From NCBI GenBank assembly GCA_937988695.1, contig CALKHM010000086.1, forward strand, positions 1 to 40,092: a DNA stretch of 40,092 bases, read 5' to 3'. Positions within the stretch are counted from its first letter, which is position 1. Each line of letters begins with the position of its first letter. Position numbers and translations under genes: made by a program. Positions 32,563 through 40,092 of the stretch are shown here, one piece after another. The notes under the pieces are model-generated. The model was not told where the DNA came from. It saw only the letters and a list, made by a program, of their open reading frames with translations, and did no database searches. The stretch is from an uncultured Microbacterium sp. GTDB taxonomy: Bacteria > Actinomycetota > Actinomycetes > Actinomycetales > Microbacteriaceae.

Positions 32563-33891
32563 GTGTACATCTCCTTCACGAACAAGCCGAAGCAGCAGTC
32601 CGCGACGCCCGACGCCGACGCGGCGGCGCCCCGGACGCCCGGCGGCAATGCCCGGCGCGGAGTGCGCTCGGTGTCGGCGGCGGTGTTCAGCTTCGGCATC
32701 GTCTCGATGCTCACCGACATCTCGTCGGAGTCGATCACGGCCGTCCTGCCGCTGTATGTGACGGCGTATCTCGGCCTGTCGACGATCGCGTACGGCTTCA
32801 TCGACGGGCTGTACCAAGGTGTGTCGGCCGTCGTCCGCATCGCGGGCGGGTACACATCCGATCGGCTCGACCAGCCGAAGTGGGTGGCCTTCGTCGGCTA
32901 TGCCGTCGCGGCCGTCGCGCGCGTGGGTCTGCTGTTCGTGACCGGTTTCGGCGCCCTGGTCGCGGTGCTCACCGCCGACCGCATCGGAAAGGGCATCCGC
33001 ACGGCGCCGCGCGACGCCGTGATCACAGCCTCCTCACGCTCGGACAACCTCGGCACCTCGTTCGGCGTGCACCGCACGCTCGACAACATCGGCGCCGCGG
33101 TCGGGCCGCTCATCGCGTTCATCATCCTGCTGCTGATCCCCAACGGCTACAGCACGATCTTCGTCGCCTCGCTCGCGTTCGCGGTCATCGGCGTGACGAT
33201 CCTCGGCCTCTTCGTGCCGAACGTGCGCACGCGCGAGCCGCTCATGAAGCCGAAGGATGCCGCGGCGAGCACGCCGCGCGCCCCGCGGCCGAAGTTCGAC
33301 TGGGGAGTGATCACCGCCCGTCCGATGCGGCGGGTGCTGGCGGCCGCCGGCATCCTGGGGCTGCTGACCATCGGCGACGGCTTCGTCTATCTGGTGCTGC
33401 AGGCGCGCAGCGACTTCGCCGCACAGTGGTTCCCGCTGCTGTACGTGGGGACGAACATCGCGTTCCTCGCCTTGGCGATCCCGCTCGGGCGCCTCTCCGA
33501 CCGAATCGGCCGAGCCCGCGTGTTCGTGTTCGGCCATGCCGGACTGCTGGCGGCCTACGTCGTGGCGGCCCTGCCGATCGCCGACATCGCCGCCACCGTG
33601 ATGTGTCTCGCGTTCCTCGGTGCCTTCTACGCGGCCACCGACGGCGTGCTGGCGGCGCTGGCCGCACAGCTGACGACCCCCGAGACGCACGGCACCGGCA
33701 TCGCTGCCGCCCAGACCGTGGTCGCCGTCACCCGATTCCTGTCGGCGACCGGCTTCGGCATCCTCTGGTACGCCCTGGGCCGCGAGACGTCGATGTGGAT
33801 CGTCTCGGGCCTGCTCGTCGTCGCGATCCCTTTGATCGCGCTTCTGCTGCGCCCGTACCTGGCGGCACGCGGGCGGGAGGAAGCCGCGTGA
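32563..33891 (+). CDS. MFS transporter
   Basis: A 442-residue major facilitator protein with about twelve hydrophobic segments. Motif A-like sequences are seen in both halves: GGYTSDRLDQPKW after helix 2-3 and GRLSDRIGRARV in the second half. It also has a conserved stretch DRIGKGIRTAPRDAVI with RTLDNIGAAVGP, found in a group of MFS proteins linked to surface or metal functions. The substrate is unknown. About 40 polar residues precede the first helix. The GTG start at 32563 is close to the preceding gene. Its stop overlaps the start of the propeller gene by GTGA, so the two proteins probably act together. Confidence 0.85.
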   Translation: MYISFTNKPKQQSATPDADAAAPRTPGGNARRGVRSVSAAVFSFGIVSMLTDISSESITAVLPLYVTAYLGLSTIAYGFIDGLYQGVSAVVRIAGGYTSDRLDQPKWVAFVGYAVAAVARVGLLFVTGFGALVAVLTADRIGKGIRTAPRDAVITASSRSDNLGTSFGVHRTLDNIGAAVGPLIAFIILLLIPNGYSTIFVASLAFAVIGVTILGLFVPNVRTREPLMKPKDAAASTPRAPRPKFDWGVITARPMRRVLAAAGILGLLTIGDGFVYLVLQARSDFAAQWFPLLYVGTNIAFLALAIPLGRLSDRIGRARVFVFGHAGLLAAYVVAALPIADIAATVMCLAFLGAFYAATDGVLAALAAQLTTPETHGTGIAAAQTVVAVTRFLSATGFGILWYALGRETSMWIVSGLLVVAIPLIALLLRPYLAARGREEAA

Positions 33892-34913
33892 GCGCCCGCG
33901 TCAAATGGCTCGTCATCGCTCTGGTCTCTCTCCTCGCACTGGGCACGACGGCAGGTGCCGGCGTCTACGCCTGGGTGCAGTACCAGGCACGACAGAACGC
34001 TCCCTCGCAAGCCCAGACGGTCGCACCGACCGACTGGGCGCGCGGTGACCGGATCGTGTTCCGCAACACGGCCTCGGGACAGGGATACGGATTGGTCGCC
34101 AGCGTGCCGCTCGACGACCCGACGGGTGCACGTGCGGTGACCGGCATCGCTTGCGATCGGGTGGATGCCACCGAGACAGAGATCTCCTGCCTGCGCTCGG
34201 AACGCGGCATCACCCCCACCTACAACGCGCGGATCTTCGACAACACGGGAACCCAGCTGCAGGAGTGGCCGCTGCCTGGCGTGCCCAGCCGCACCCGTTT
34301 CTCCCCCGACGGTTCCCTCGTCGCCTCGACCTCGTTCGTCACCGGCCATGCCTACGCGTCGCTCGGCTTCTCGACCTCGACAGCGATCCGGAAGACCTCC
34401 GACGGGTCGAGCTTCGGCAACCTCGAGGACTGGAAGCTGTACATCGGCGGCAAGGTCAGCGCCCCGCTCGACCGCAACTTCTGGGGCGTGACCTTCGTCG
34501 ACGACAACACGTTCTATGCCACCGTCGGCATGACCACGATCGGTGTCACGTACCTGGTCAAGGGCGACATCAAGGCCAAGACGCTGACCTCGGTGCTGAA
34601 GACCGTGGAGTGCCCGTCGCTCTCCCCCGACGGCACCCGCATCGCGTTCAAGCGCGTCGTGTCCGGAGCCGGACCGACCGTGCACTGGACGCCCGCGATC
34701 TACGACATCGCGACGAAGAAGGTCACCGTGCTGGACATCGAGACACGAAGCGTCGACGATCAGATCGAATGGCTCGATGACGACACGTTGCTGTACGGCG
34801 TGCCCAACAGTTCCCCCGGCGACTCGGACATCTGGGAGCTGAAGGCCGATGGCAAGACGAAGCCCTCGATCTTCATCCACCACGCCTGGTCGCCGGCCGT
34901 CGTGCAGCAGTGA
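33888..34913 (+). CDS. Membrane-anchored TolB-like propeller protein
   Basis: A 341-residue protein with one N-terminal transmembrane anchor (about 6-28: WLVIALVSLLALGTTAGAGVYAWV). It is followed by repeated beta-propeller blades: RTRFSPDGSLVAST, CPSLSPDGTRIAFKRV and IEWLDDDTLLYGVP, with the SPDG turns of PD40/TolB-type repeats. It should lie outside the membrane and bind a protein or sugar ligand. The GTG start overlaps the MFS stop, which argues for a stoichiometric partnership with the transporter. It converges on the VanZ gene with a 9-bp gap. No enzyme motif is seen. Confidence 0.78.
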   Translation: MSARVKWLVIALVSLLALGTTAGAGVYAWVQYQARQNAPSQAQTVAPTDWARGDRIVFRNTASGQGYGLVASVPLDDPTGARAVTGIACDRVDATETEISCLRSERGITPTYNARIFDNTGTQLQEWPLPGVPSRTRFSPDGSLVASTSFVTGHAYASLGFSTSTAIRKTSDGSSFGNLEDWKLYIGGKVSAPLDRNFWGVTFVDDNTFYATVGMTTIGVTYLVKGDIKAKTLTSVLKTVECPSLSPDGTRIAFKRVVSGAGPTVHWTPAIYDIATKKVTVLDIETRSVDDQIEWLDDDTLLYGVPNSSPGDSDIWELKADGKTKPSIFIHHAWSPAVVQQ

Positions 34914-34922
34914 CCTCGTCGA

Positions 34923-35372
34923 TCAGACGGAAGCCGCGCGCGAGGCCCGCTCCTGCAGCCGCCGACGCCGGCGTCGGGCAACGAGGAGCACGCCCCAGGC
35001 GATGAGGGCGCCGACGGCGGCTCCCGCGGCGTTGGCGATGACATCCCGCACGCTCGGCTCTCGATGCGGGATCACGATCTGCACGATCTCCACTCCAGCC
35101 GAGACGACGACGCTCAAGATCGCTCCGGCCCAGGCCCGCTGAAACAGCAGCGTGAGCAGCAGCCCCATCGGGATGAAGAGCACGATGTTGGCCGCGAACT
35201 CGATCCACCCCGATCCGAACCATGCCCCGCCCAGGAGCGGCTGCACGAGCACCGTGAGCCTGTGCACGATGGCGCCGTACGAGACGGGCAGGAGCAGGAT
35301 CAGGGCGGCCACGATCGCGTATGCCAGAAGGCCGCCGAGCGCCCATCGCTGCAGGCGGCTCCGCTTCTTCAT
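34923..35372 (-). CDS. VanZ-family membrane protein
   Basis: A 149-residue membrane protein with four predicted helices. It has the VanZ pattern ANIVLFIPMGLLL (helix 2) and SAGVEIVQIVIPHREPSVRDVIANAAGAAVG (in parts: GVEIVQIVIP, SVRDVIANAAGAAVG), then a basic C-terminus. VanZ proteins raise teicoplanin resistance in enterococci, but in actinobacterial polysaccharide clusters they are common and of unknown function. ATG 35372 overlaps the glycosyltransferase stop by ATGA, so it belongs to the minus-strand operon acyltransferase-glycosyltransferase-VanZ. Confidence 0.88.
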   Translation of the reverse strand: MKKRSRLQRWALGGLLAYAIVAALILLLPVSYGAIVHRLTVLVQPLLGGAWFGSGWIEFAANIVLFIPMGLLLTLLFQRAWAGAILSVVVSAGVEIVQIVIPHREPSVRDVIANAAGAAVGALIAWGVLLVARRRRRRLQERASRAASV

Positions 35373-36319
35373 GCCGCCACCGGCGGAATCCCGAAGAGCG
35401 TGTGCTTCGCCGAGGGATACCCGGCGAGCCAGTCCGAACGACGTCGCCATGCGACGCCCCAGGTACCATCGCGACGGCCTCGCGCCCGTTCGAGGACCGT
35501 GCGCAGCCCCACTCCCGCCAGCAGCAGCGCGCAGCCCGCACGGGCGCGTCGGGGACTCCACACGTGCCGCAGCAGCGTCGTCTTCCCGGCGAGCACCAGG
35601 CTCATCTTCTGGGTGCTGACGGATGTCGATCCCCCGACATCGTGGATGACGGCGGCCTCCGGCACGATCACCGGCCTCCACCCGTGCCGTGCCGCCCGGA
35701 TGCTGAACTCCGCGTCCTCGCCATACAGGAAGAACGTCTCGTCCATGCCGCCGAGCGCGTTCCAGTCCTCGCGGCGCATGAGCAGCAGGCAGCCGGTCAC
35801 GATGGGAACCTCCCGCACGGAGTCGCGCTGCCAACGCCCGAGGGATTCCGGGTCGAACACCGCCGATCCTCGGAATGCCGTCGACAGTCCGGTCGCGAAG
35901 CAGAACAATGACCAGAGCGTGGGCGCACCCCAGCAGGAACTGCGCTCCACACTGCCGTCGCGGCGCTCGGTCCGACCGCCATACACGCCGTTCTCGGGGT
36001 GCTGCCGAGCGAAGGCGACGAGGGCCATCAGCCCGTCGGTGAGAACGACGGTGTCGGGATTGAGCAGGACGATGTAGTCGCCGTCGGCCTGGGCGACACC
36101 GCGATTGACACCACGCGCGAACCCCAGGTTCTCGTTGGCCTCGTCGACGATGACTCCGGGAAACCGATCACGGATGGCAGCGGCGGTCCCGTCGGTCGAC
36201 CCATTGTCGACGACGATCACCTGGGTGTCGGCAGGGGCGTTGCCGAACACGCTGGCGATGCATGCCTCCGTGTCCTCCCGCGTGTTGTAGCTGACGATGA
36301 TCACCGAGAGGGTCGTCAT
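35369..36319 (-). CDS. Glycosyltransferase family 2 (rhamnosyltransferase-like)
   Basis: A 316-residue GT-A enzyme. It has SVIIVSYNTRED at the start, VDNGSTDGT, NLGFARGVNRG, the metal/nucleotide motif LLNPDTVVL, and FLYGEDAEFSIRAARHGWR with the catalytic-base type ED pair. This set is typical of WbbL-like rhamnosyltransferases that add a sugar to a lipid-linked chain. No strong membrane segment is seen, so it should act at the cytoplasmic face. It overlaps both its neighbours by ATGA. The acceptor and sugar are not readable. Confidence 0.87.
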   Translation of the reverse strand: MTTLSVIIVSYNTREDTEACIASVFGNAPADTQVIVVDNGSTDGTAAAIRDRFPGVIVDEANENLGFARGVNRGVAQADGDYIVLLNPDTVVLTDGLMALVAFARQHPENGVYGGRTERRDGSVERSSCWGAPTLWSLFCFATGLSTAFRGSAVFDPESLGRWQRDSVREVPIVTGCLLLMRREDWNALGGMDETFFLYGEDAEFSIRAARHGWRPVIVPEAAVIHDVGGSTSVSTQKMSLVLAGKTTLLRHVWSPRRARAGCALLLAGVGLRTVLERARGRRDGTWGVAWRRRSDWLAGYPSAKHTLFGIPPVAA

Positions 36320-36933
36320 GCGACCGCGCTCTCAGGAAGGGGGCGCTCGCCGATGACCCGCGCAGGCACCCCCGCCGCGACGCATTGTGCGGGAAGGTCG
36401 TGTGTGACCACCGCACCGGCGGCGACGACCGCGCCGTCGCCGATGGTGACCCCTGCCAGTACCACGACGTTCGCGCCGAGCCAGACATCATCGCCAATGA
36501 TGACGTCCTTCTCGTCCTTCGGCTGGTGCATGACCGGGGTGCCCTGGACGATGCCGTAGTTCGACGCGGTGATCGTCACGTTCGGCGCCAGGAGGCTGTA
36601 TCGGCCGAGGACGATCCGCCCGTGTGAGTTCCCCGCCCAGATCATGTCGTGCTCGCCGACATGCGAATGGGCACCGATCGTGATCCTCTCGCCGTTGCGG
36701 AACGTCGCGTTCGGTGCGATCTTCACTCCCTCCCCCCGCTGGATCTTGCGCACTTCCTGCACATGCGCATAGGAGGCGAAATGCGCGAGCCGGAACATGT
36801 GCGTCCATGTGCCGGGGTTCAGGAGTGAACGCAGCACACCGCCGACGCGCTGCCCCGCGGAATCGCCGCCGTGCGTCCTGTGTGCGCCGGAGACCGCCCC
36901 GACCCGGTCTGCGTGCGCGTGGTTCCCCATCAT
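36316..36933 (-). CDS. Left-handed beta-helix O-acyltransferase
   Basis: A 205-residue hexapeptide-repeat acetyltransferase. After about 50 non-repeat residues come the turns ERITIGAHSHVGEHDMI, IVLGRYSLLAPNVTI, DVIIGDDVWLGANVVVLAGV and TIGDGAVVAAGAVVTHDL, and the ending AAGVPARVIGERPL. Together these indicate a WcaF/NodL-type O-acetyltransferase acting on a sugar residue. ATG 36933 (or 36930) is the first gene of the minus-strand operon, divergent from the glycosyltransferase at 37043. The bases between hold a 6-bp hairpin, CGCGGG with CCCGCG (36988-37005), and little else. Confidence 0.87.
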   Translation of the reverse strand: MMGNHAHADRVGAVSGAHRTHGGDSAGQRVGGVLRSLLNPGTWTHMFRLAHFASYAHVQEVRKIQRGEGVKIAPNATFRNGERITIGAHSHVGEHDMIWAGNSHGRIVLGRYSLLAPNVTITASNYGIVQGTPVMHQPKDEKDVIIGDDVWLGANVVVLAGVTIGDGAVVAAGAVVTHDLPAQCVAAGVPARVIGERPLPESAVA

Positions 36934-37042
36934 GTCTAGAGAGTACCGACACCGACAAGGATTCGGAGAGTCGGCAACTAGACTGTCCGCGGGGAATGTC
37001 CCGCGACCGAGGGCCAAGGTTTTGTCACACGACGATCGCCGG

Positions 37043-37876
37043 ATGAGCGTTGTCATTCCAGCGCACAACGAGGCATCCGTGATCGGCGGCCTCCTCCGGC
37101 GTCTGATCGACACGGATCCCGACGAACGGCTGGAGATCGTCGTCGTCGCGAACGGCTGCACGGATGACACCGCGCTGGTCGCGTCGCAGTCCTCGGCCCG
37201 CGTGCAGGTGGTCGAGGTACCCGCGCCGTCGAAGATCGCCGCGCTGCGGGCGGGCGACGACGCGGCCACCGCCTTCCCTCGCGCCTACCTCGACGCCGAC
37301 GTGCTCGTCGACGCGACCGCGTTGTTGGCGGTCGCCGACGCACTCGGTGCACCGCTGTACGCGGGTGCCCCCCGGATGACGGTCGACACGACGGGTGCGA
37401 GCGTGTGGGTGCGCTGGCAGTACAAGGTGTGGGAGCTCACCGACTACCGCACCGCGACGATGATCGGCTCAGGCCTGTACGTGCTCTCCGAGGCCGGCCG
37501 CGCGCGCTTCGGGGAGTTCCCCGATGTGATCGCCGATGACGGGTACGTCCTGCGCTTGTTCGACGAGGCCGAGAGAGTCGTCGTCGACGACGTGGCCTTC
37601 TCCATTCGCGCACCGCGCACCCTTCGATCGTTCATTCGGCGCCAGGCTCGCATCCTCGCCGGCAACGAGCAGCTGAACGCGCTCTTTCCGGAACGGGCAC
37701 CGGCGGCGGGTTCCCGTTCGCACGCCTCGCTGCTTCGCAGGCTGGTCACACGTCCCGCCCTCTGGATCCCCGCCGCCGCATATCTCTGGGTCCGGCTCAT
37801 CGCTCGCGTCCAAGCGCGCAGAGTCCGGGGGAACTGGAGATCTCAGGCGTGGAATCGGGATGCCACCAGCCGATAA
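37043..37876 (+). CDS. Glycosyltransferase family 2
   Basis: A 277-residue GT-A enzyme. It opens with SVVIPAHNEASVIGGLLRRL, then VVVANGCTDDT, and the DxD motif YLDADVLVDA for metal and nucleotide-sugar binding. ADDGYVLRLF (about 170) could contain the catalytic base. The C-terminus (WIPAAAYLWVRLIARVQARR) may be a membrane-attaching helix. ATG 37043 is the first start that gives the canonical beginning. Only a weak Shine-Dalgarno sequence precedes it, so a leaderless or weakly translated message is possible. The sugar specificity is unknown. Confidence 0.85.
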   Translation: MSVVIPAHNEASVIGGLLRRLIDTDPDERLEIVVVANGCTDDTALVASQSSARVQVVEVPAPSKIAALRAGDDAATAFPRAYLDADVLVDATALLAVADALGAPLYAGAPRMTVDTTGASVWVRWQYKVWELTDYRTATMIGSGLYVLSEAGRARFGEFPDVIADDGYVLRLFDEAERVVVDDVAFSIRAPRTLRSFIRRQARILAGNEQLNALFPERAPAAGSRSHASLLRRLVTRPALWIPAAAYLWVRLIARVQARRVRGNWRSQAWNRDATSR

Positions 37877-37992
37877 AGACGGCAACGGCGTGAGCCGTGC
37901 GAGCACCGGGGCTCGCATACACTGGTGGCTGACGGCTGCGGCGTCCGCGCAGTCGACGGGACGGGATGCGTGCTCCTGGGGAGGGCAGTGCG

Positions 37993-38889
37993 ATGGGAAC
38001 GACGCCGAGTGAAGACGCGAACGACGGTCGTGCCGACCACGTTCTGCTCACCCGGTTCAATCTGCCTTCGGTGGGTCCGGAGAGCCTGATCCGCGCGCAG
38101 GACGGATGGCTGCAGGACCGCATCGAGCTCTTCGAGCGTTTCACCGTCCCGTCCGTGCGCGCGCAGACGCGCCCGCGCTCGTTCGGCTGGCTCGTGTTCT
38201 TCGACCGCGAGAGCCCCGCGTGGTTGATCGAACGGATACGTCCGCTCGTCGACGACGGCGTGTTCCGCGCCGTCTACGGCGAACAGTTCACGAACGAGGA
38301 GGTCGTCGACGAGGCGCGCAACCTCACCGGCGCCCGATCGAGCCGGCTGCTCACCTCGACCCTCGACAACGACGATGCGCTCGCCGTCGACTTCGTGGAA
38401 CGCGTGCAACACCTGGCCGAAGGCACGGAGGCGGCAGCGCTGTATCTTGCAAACGGCCTGATCCGCACGGCGACGCACGCGTACCTTCGGCACGATCCGC
38501 ACAACGCCTTCGCCAGCGTCGTCGAACCGTGGCACGGGGCTCGGACGGTGTGGCGGGACTGGCACAACATGCTGCACCGGCACATGCCGGTACGCGTGGG
38601 CGCCGGCGAGCCCGGCTGGCTCCAAGTCGTGCACGGGAGGAACGTCAGCAACCGCGTCCGCGGACGGCTCGTCGATCCGACGGTCTACGACGGGCTGTTC
38701 CCCGGTCACCTCGAGGACCTCAGCGTCCCGACGGCTCCGGCGCTCGCCTACGATCGGCTCATCCGCATCCCCACACGGGAGACCGGCGAGACCCTCCGGC
38801 GCGCGGGCAAGTCGGTGATCTTGCACACACTCGGCCGTGACGGCCTCGATCGCGTCAAAGAGCGGTTGCAGCGTTCCACGACGCGCTGA
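37993..38889 (+). CDS. Putative rhamnosyl transferase family protein
   Basis: A 298-residue protein that matches the pattern of the putative rhamnosyl transferase family (PF11316 type): HVLLTRFNLPS at the start, ERFTVPSVRAQT, WLVFFDRESP, the acidic motif TLDNDDALAVDFVE (about 125-138), and VVHGRNVSNRVRG near 220. Family assignments rest on a few members, so the donor is uncertain. ATG 37993 follows TGGGGAGGG by eight bases, a very good Shine-Dalgarno sequence. It converges on the deacetylase gene with a 7-bp gap. Confidence 0.75.
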   Translation: MGTTPSEDANDGRADHVLLTRFNLPSVGPESLIRAQDGWLQDRIELFERFTVPSVRAQTRPRSFGWLVFFDRESPAWLIERIRPLVDDGVFRAVYGEQFTNEEVVDEARNLTGARSSRLLTSTLDNDDALAVDFVERVQHLAEGTEAAALYLANGLIRTATHAYLRHDPHNAFASVVEPWHGARTVWRDWHNMLHRHMPVRVGAGEPGWLQVVHGRNVSNRVRGRLVDPTVYDGLFPGHLEDLSVPTAPALAYDRLIRIPTRETGETLRRAGKSVILHTLGRDGLDRVKERLQRSTTR

Positions 38890-38896
38890 CCCCACG

Positions 38897-39679
38897 TCAT
38901 CCCGGCGTGACGGGGAAGAAGACCTCTCTCGGCTCCGCCGCGGCATGCAGCACCCTCGGCGGCAGCGTCGGCCAGTCGTCGCCCTCCGGAATCTCGCGAG
39001 GCCGGTGCAGCTGCGTGCGGTGGGCCTCGAGCGCGTGGAGCTTGCCGGCGAGGAAGCCATCGGATCGCACGACGACCGCGCGCCGGAACGTCGCCTTCGA
39101 GATCGCAGAGAACAGCGACGCCCACCGGCGACCCGGTTGCAGCGGCCACGACGCCCACAGCCACACCGGGTACTCGAACACCCTCAGCCCGCGTCGGCCG
39201 CGACCGGCCCGCCGCGCCGCCCGGCCGACCGCCGCATGGTCGGGATGCGGCTCTTCGGCACTGGTCGCATAGAGCTCCTCGGCCCGGGTCTCATCAAGAA
39301 TCTGCCGGATCGCCGCGACCAGCTCGTCCTCATGCGCGCCGACGGTGCCGTCCTCATAGTCGAGTCGCCGGACCTCGTCGGCACGAACGTTCAGCCGTCG
39401 CGCGGCCTCTGCCATCTCCTCACGGCGCCGGGCGGCAAGGCCTTCCGGAGAGATGACGGCGCTCTCATGCGAGTGGCTGCCGTCGGTGACCACGACGATG
39501 GTCACCGACACCCCCGCGGCGACCTTGCGCTGGATGAGCCCCCCGCAGCCGAGCGTCTCGTCGTCCGGGTGCGGAGCCAAGACGACCGCGCTGTGCCCGG
39601 CGCTGGCATCGGTCACGTCACGAGCACACCGCAGCAGGGCGCTCCTGACGACACCGCGGAGCTGCTCTATGACGGGCAC
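38897..39679 (-). CDS. PIG-L/LmbE family N-deacetylase
   Basis: A 260-residue zinc-dependent deacetylase. The metal site is APHPDDETLGCGG (HPDD at 37-40) with the third ligand H148 in EPHPDHAAVGRAA. PIG-L relatives remove acetyl groups from N-acetylglucosaminyl lipids, mycothiol precursors or other GlcNAc-containing molecules. MshB and Mca are closely related in fold, but the setting points to a polysaccharide or glycolipid substrate. GTG 39679, with GAGAGGA seven bases upstream, is preferred over longer starts, which run into the divergent gene. Confidence 0.87.
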   Translation of the reverse strand: MPVIEQLRGVVRSALLRCARDVTDASAGHSAVVLAPHPDDETLGCGGLIQRKVAAGVSVTIVVVTDGSHSHESAVISPEGLAARRREEMAEAARRLNVRADEVRRLDYEDGTVGAHEDELVAAIRQILDETRAEELYATSAEEPHPDHAAVGRAARRAGRGRRGLRVFEYPVWLWASWPLQPGRRWASLFSAISKATFRRAVVVRSDGFLAGKLHALEAHRTQLHRPREIPEGDDWPTLPPRVLHAAAEPREVFFPVTPG

Positions 39680-39746
39680 AGGACGTCCTCTCGGCGCAGC
39701 TGTCGCCGACGATAGTCTGGAGAGCAGCATCTGGGAATTGGGGGCC

Positions 39747-40092
39747 ATGAAGAATCTAGCGGTGTCGGGCGCGGAGCGCCTCATCCAGAACCTCCGCCGG
39801 CGCCGCGCGGCGCGGGCACGACGTCCACCCCTCATCCGCTTCGACAGCACCGTCGACGACGGTCCGGGGCGCATTCTGTATCTCTCGCCCGATCCGGCTC
39901 AGCCGCGCGGAGGCGTCCGTGTGTTCTACCGGCATGTCGACCTGCTCAACGAGTCGGGTGCCCACGCTGCCGTCGTCCACTGCAAGAGCGGGTACCGGGC
40001 GGGATGGTTCGAGAACGACACGCGTGTGATCGCCGGACCCGACCTGGTGGCCACGCGGCGCGACATCCTGGTGGTGCCCGAGTTCTTCGGAG
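39747..40092 (+). CDS. Glycosyltransferase, N-terminal part (cut by window edge)
   Basis: From ATG 39747 an open frame continues to the window edge (115 codons). After a basic head (LIQNLRRRRAARARRPP) comes GRILYLSPDPAQPRGGVRVF, written in parts as RILYLSPDP and RGGVRVFYRHVDLLN, then AAVVHCKSGYRAGWFEN and DILVVPEFFG. A beta strand followed by a GG-containing loop, then a helix, is the usual start of GT-B glycosyltransferases (GT4-like). The catalytic part is outside the window. It is divergent from the deacetylase gene. Confidence 0.62.
   Translation, partial: MKNLAVSGAERLIQNLRRRRAARARRPPLIRFDSTVDDGPGRILYLSPDPAQPRGGVRVFYRHVDLLNESGAHAAVVHCKSGYRAGWFENDTRVIAGPDLVATRRDILVVPEFFG

Overview
The window looks like chromosome of a high-GC actinobacterium, most likely a member of the Microbacteriaceae (a Microbacterium-like organism). 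I base this on GC-rich codon use, frequent GTG starts, four-base ATGA/GTGA gene overlaps, a tRNA-Phe gene without an encoded CCA end, and a DUF4012 / polyprenyl glycosylphosphotransferase polysaccharide locus. The genus is an inference.

Region 1 (1-8104) is an integrated genomic island of about 8 kb in the 3' part of a tRNA-Phe gene. A perfect 44-bp direct repeat (11-54 and 8061-8104) runs from the anticodon stem to the tRNA 3' end and marks the two ends. The integrase next to the tRNA is frameshifted. The island also holds a small HTH-like protein, the remnant of a TIR-domain gene (stop codon, N-terminus missing), a perfect 27-bp inverted repeat, a single-chain nuclease-methylase-specificity protein, a GIY-YIG/DUF4357 nuclease, and a two-gene module of a HipA-like kinase and a HIRAN protein. 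It reads as a partly decayed defence/toxin island.

Region 2 (8294-26489) is catabolic. A choline sulfatase gene is followed by three transcription units with the same operator-like sequence, CTGGT(C/A)TAGTCCAG read in the direction of transcription. They are a minus-strand unit (RraA-like aldolase, RidA, SelA/DgaE-like PLP enzyme, FAH-family hydrolase), a plus-strand unit (fused GctAB-like CoA-transferase, CaiB CoA-transferase, SDR, SMP-30 lactonase, leaderless solute-binding-like protein) and a minus-strand unit (lipoprotein binding protein, two ABC permeases, SDR, APH-type kinase, enolase paralogue). A GntR/UTRA regulator lies between the first two and is the obvious candidate to control all three. 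The enzymes suggest import and oxidative breakdown of a sugar acid, amino sugar or cyclitol-like compound. I do not recognise the pathway. The enolase paralogue has changed active-site residues.

Region 3 (26577-40092) is a cell-surface polysaccharide locus: two left-handed beta-helix acyltransferases, a DUF4012 membrane protein, a polyprenyl glycosylphosphotransferase, an MFS protein coupled to a membrane-anchored propeller protein, VanZ, several glycosyltransferases and a PIG-L deacetylase. A MutT-like NUDIX hydrolase sits inside it. Two of its non-coding stretches (27728-27974 and 29917-30066) carry about a dozen copies of CTGGGGA or its complement. In the first stretch two copies sit in the loops of strong hairpins. 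The last gene runs off the right edge.
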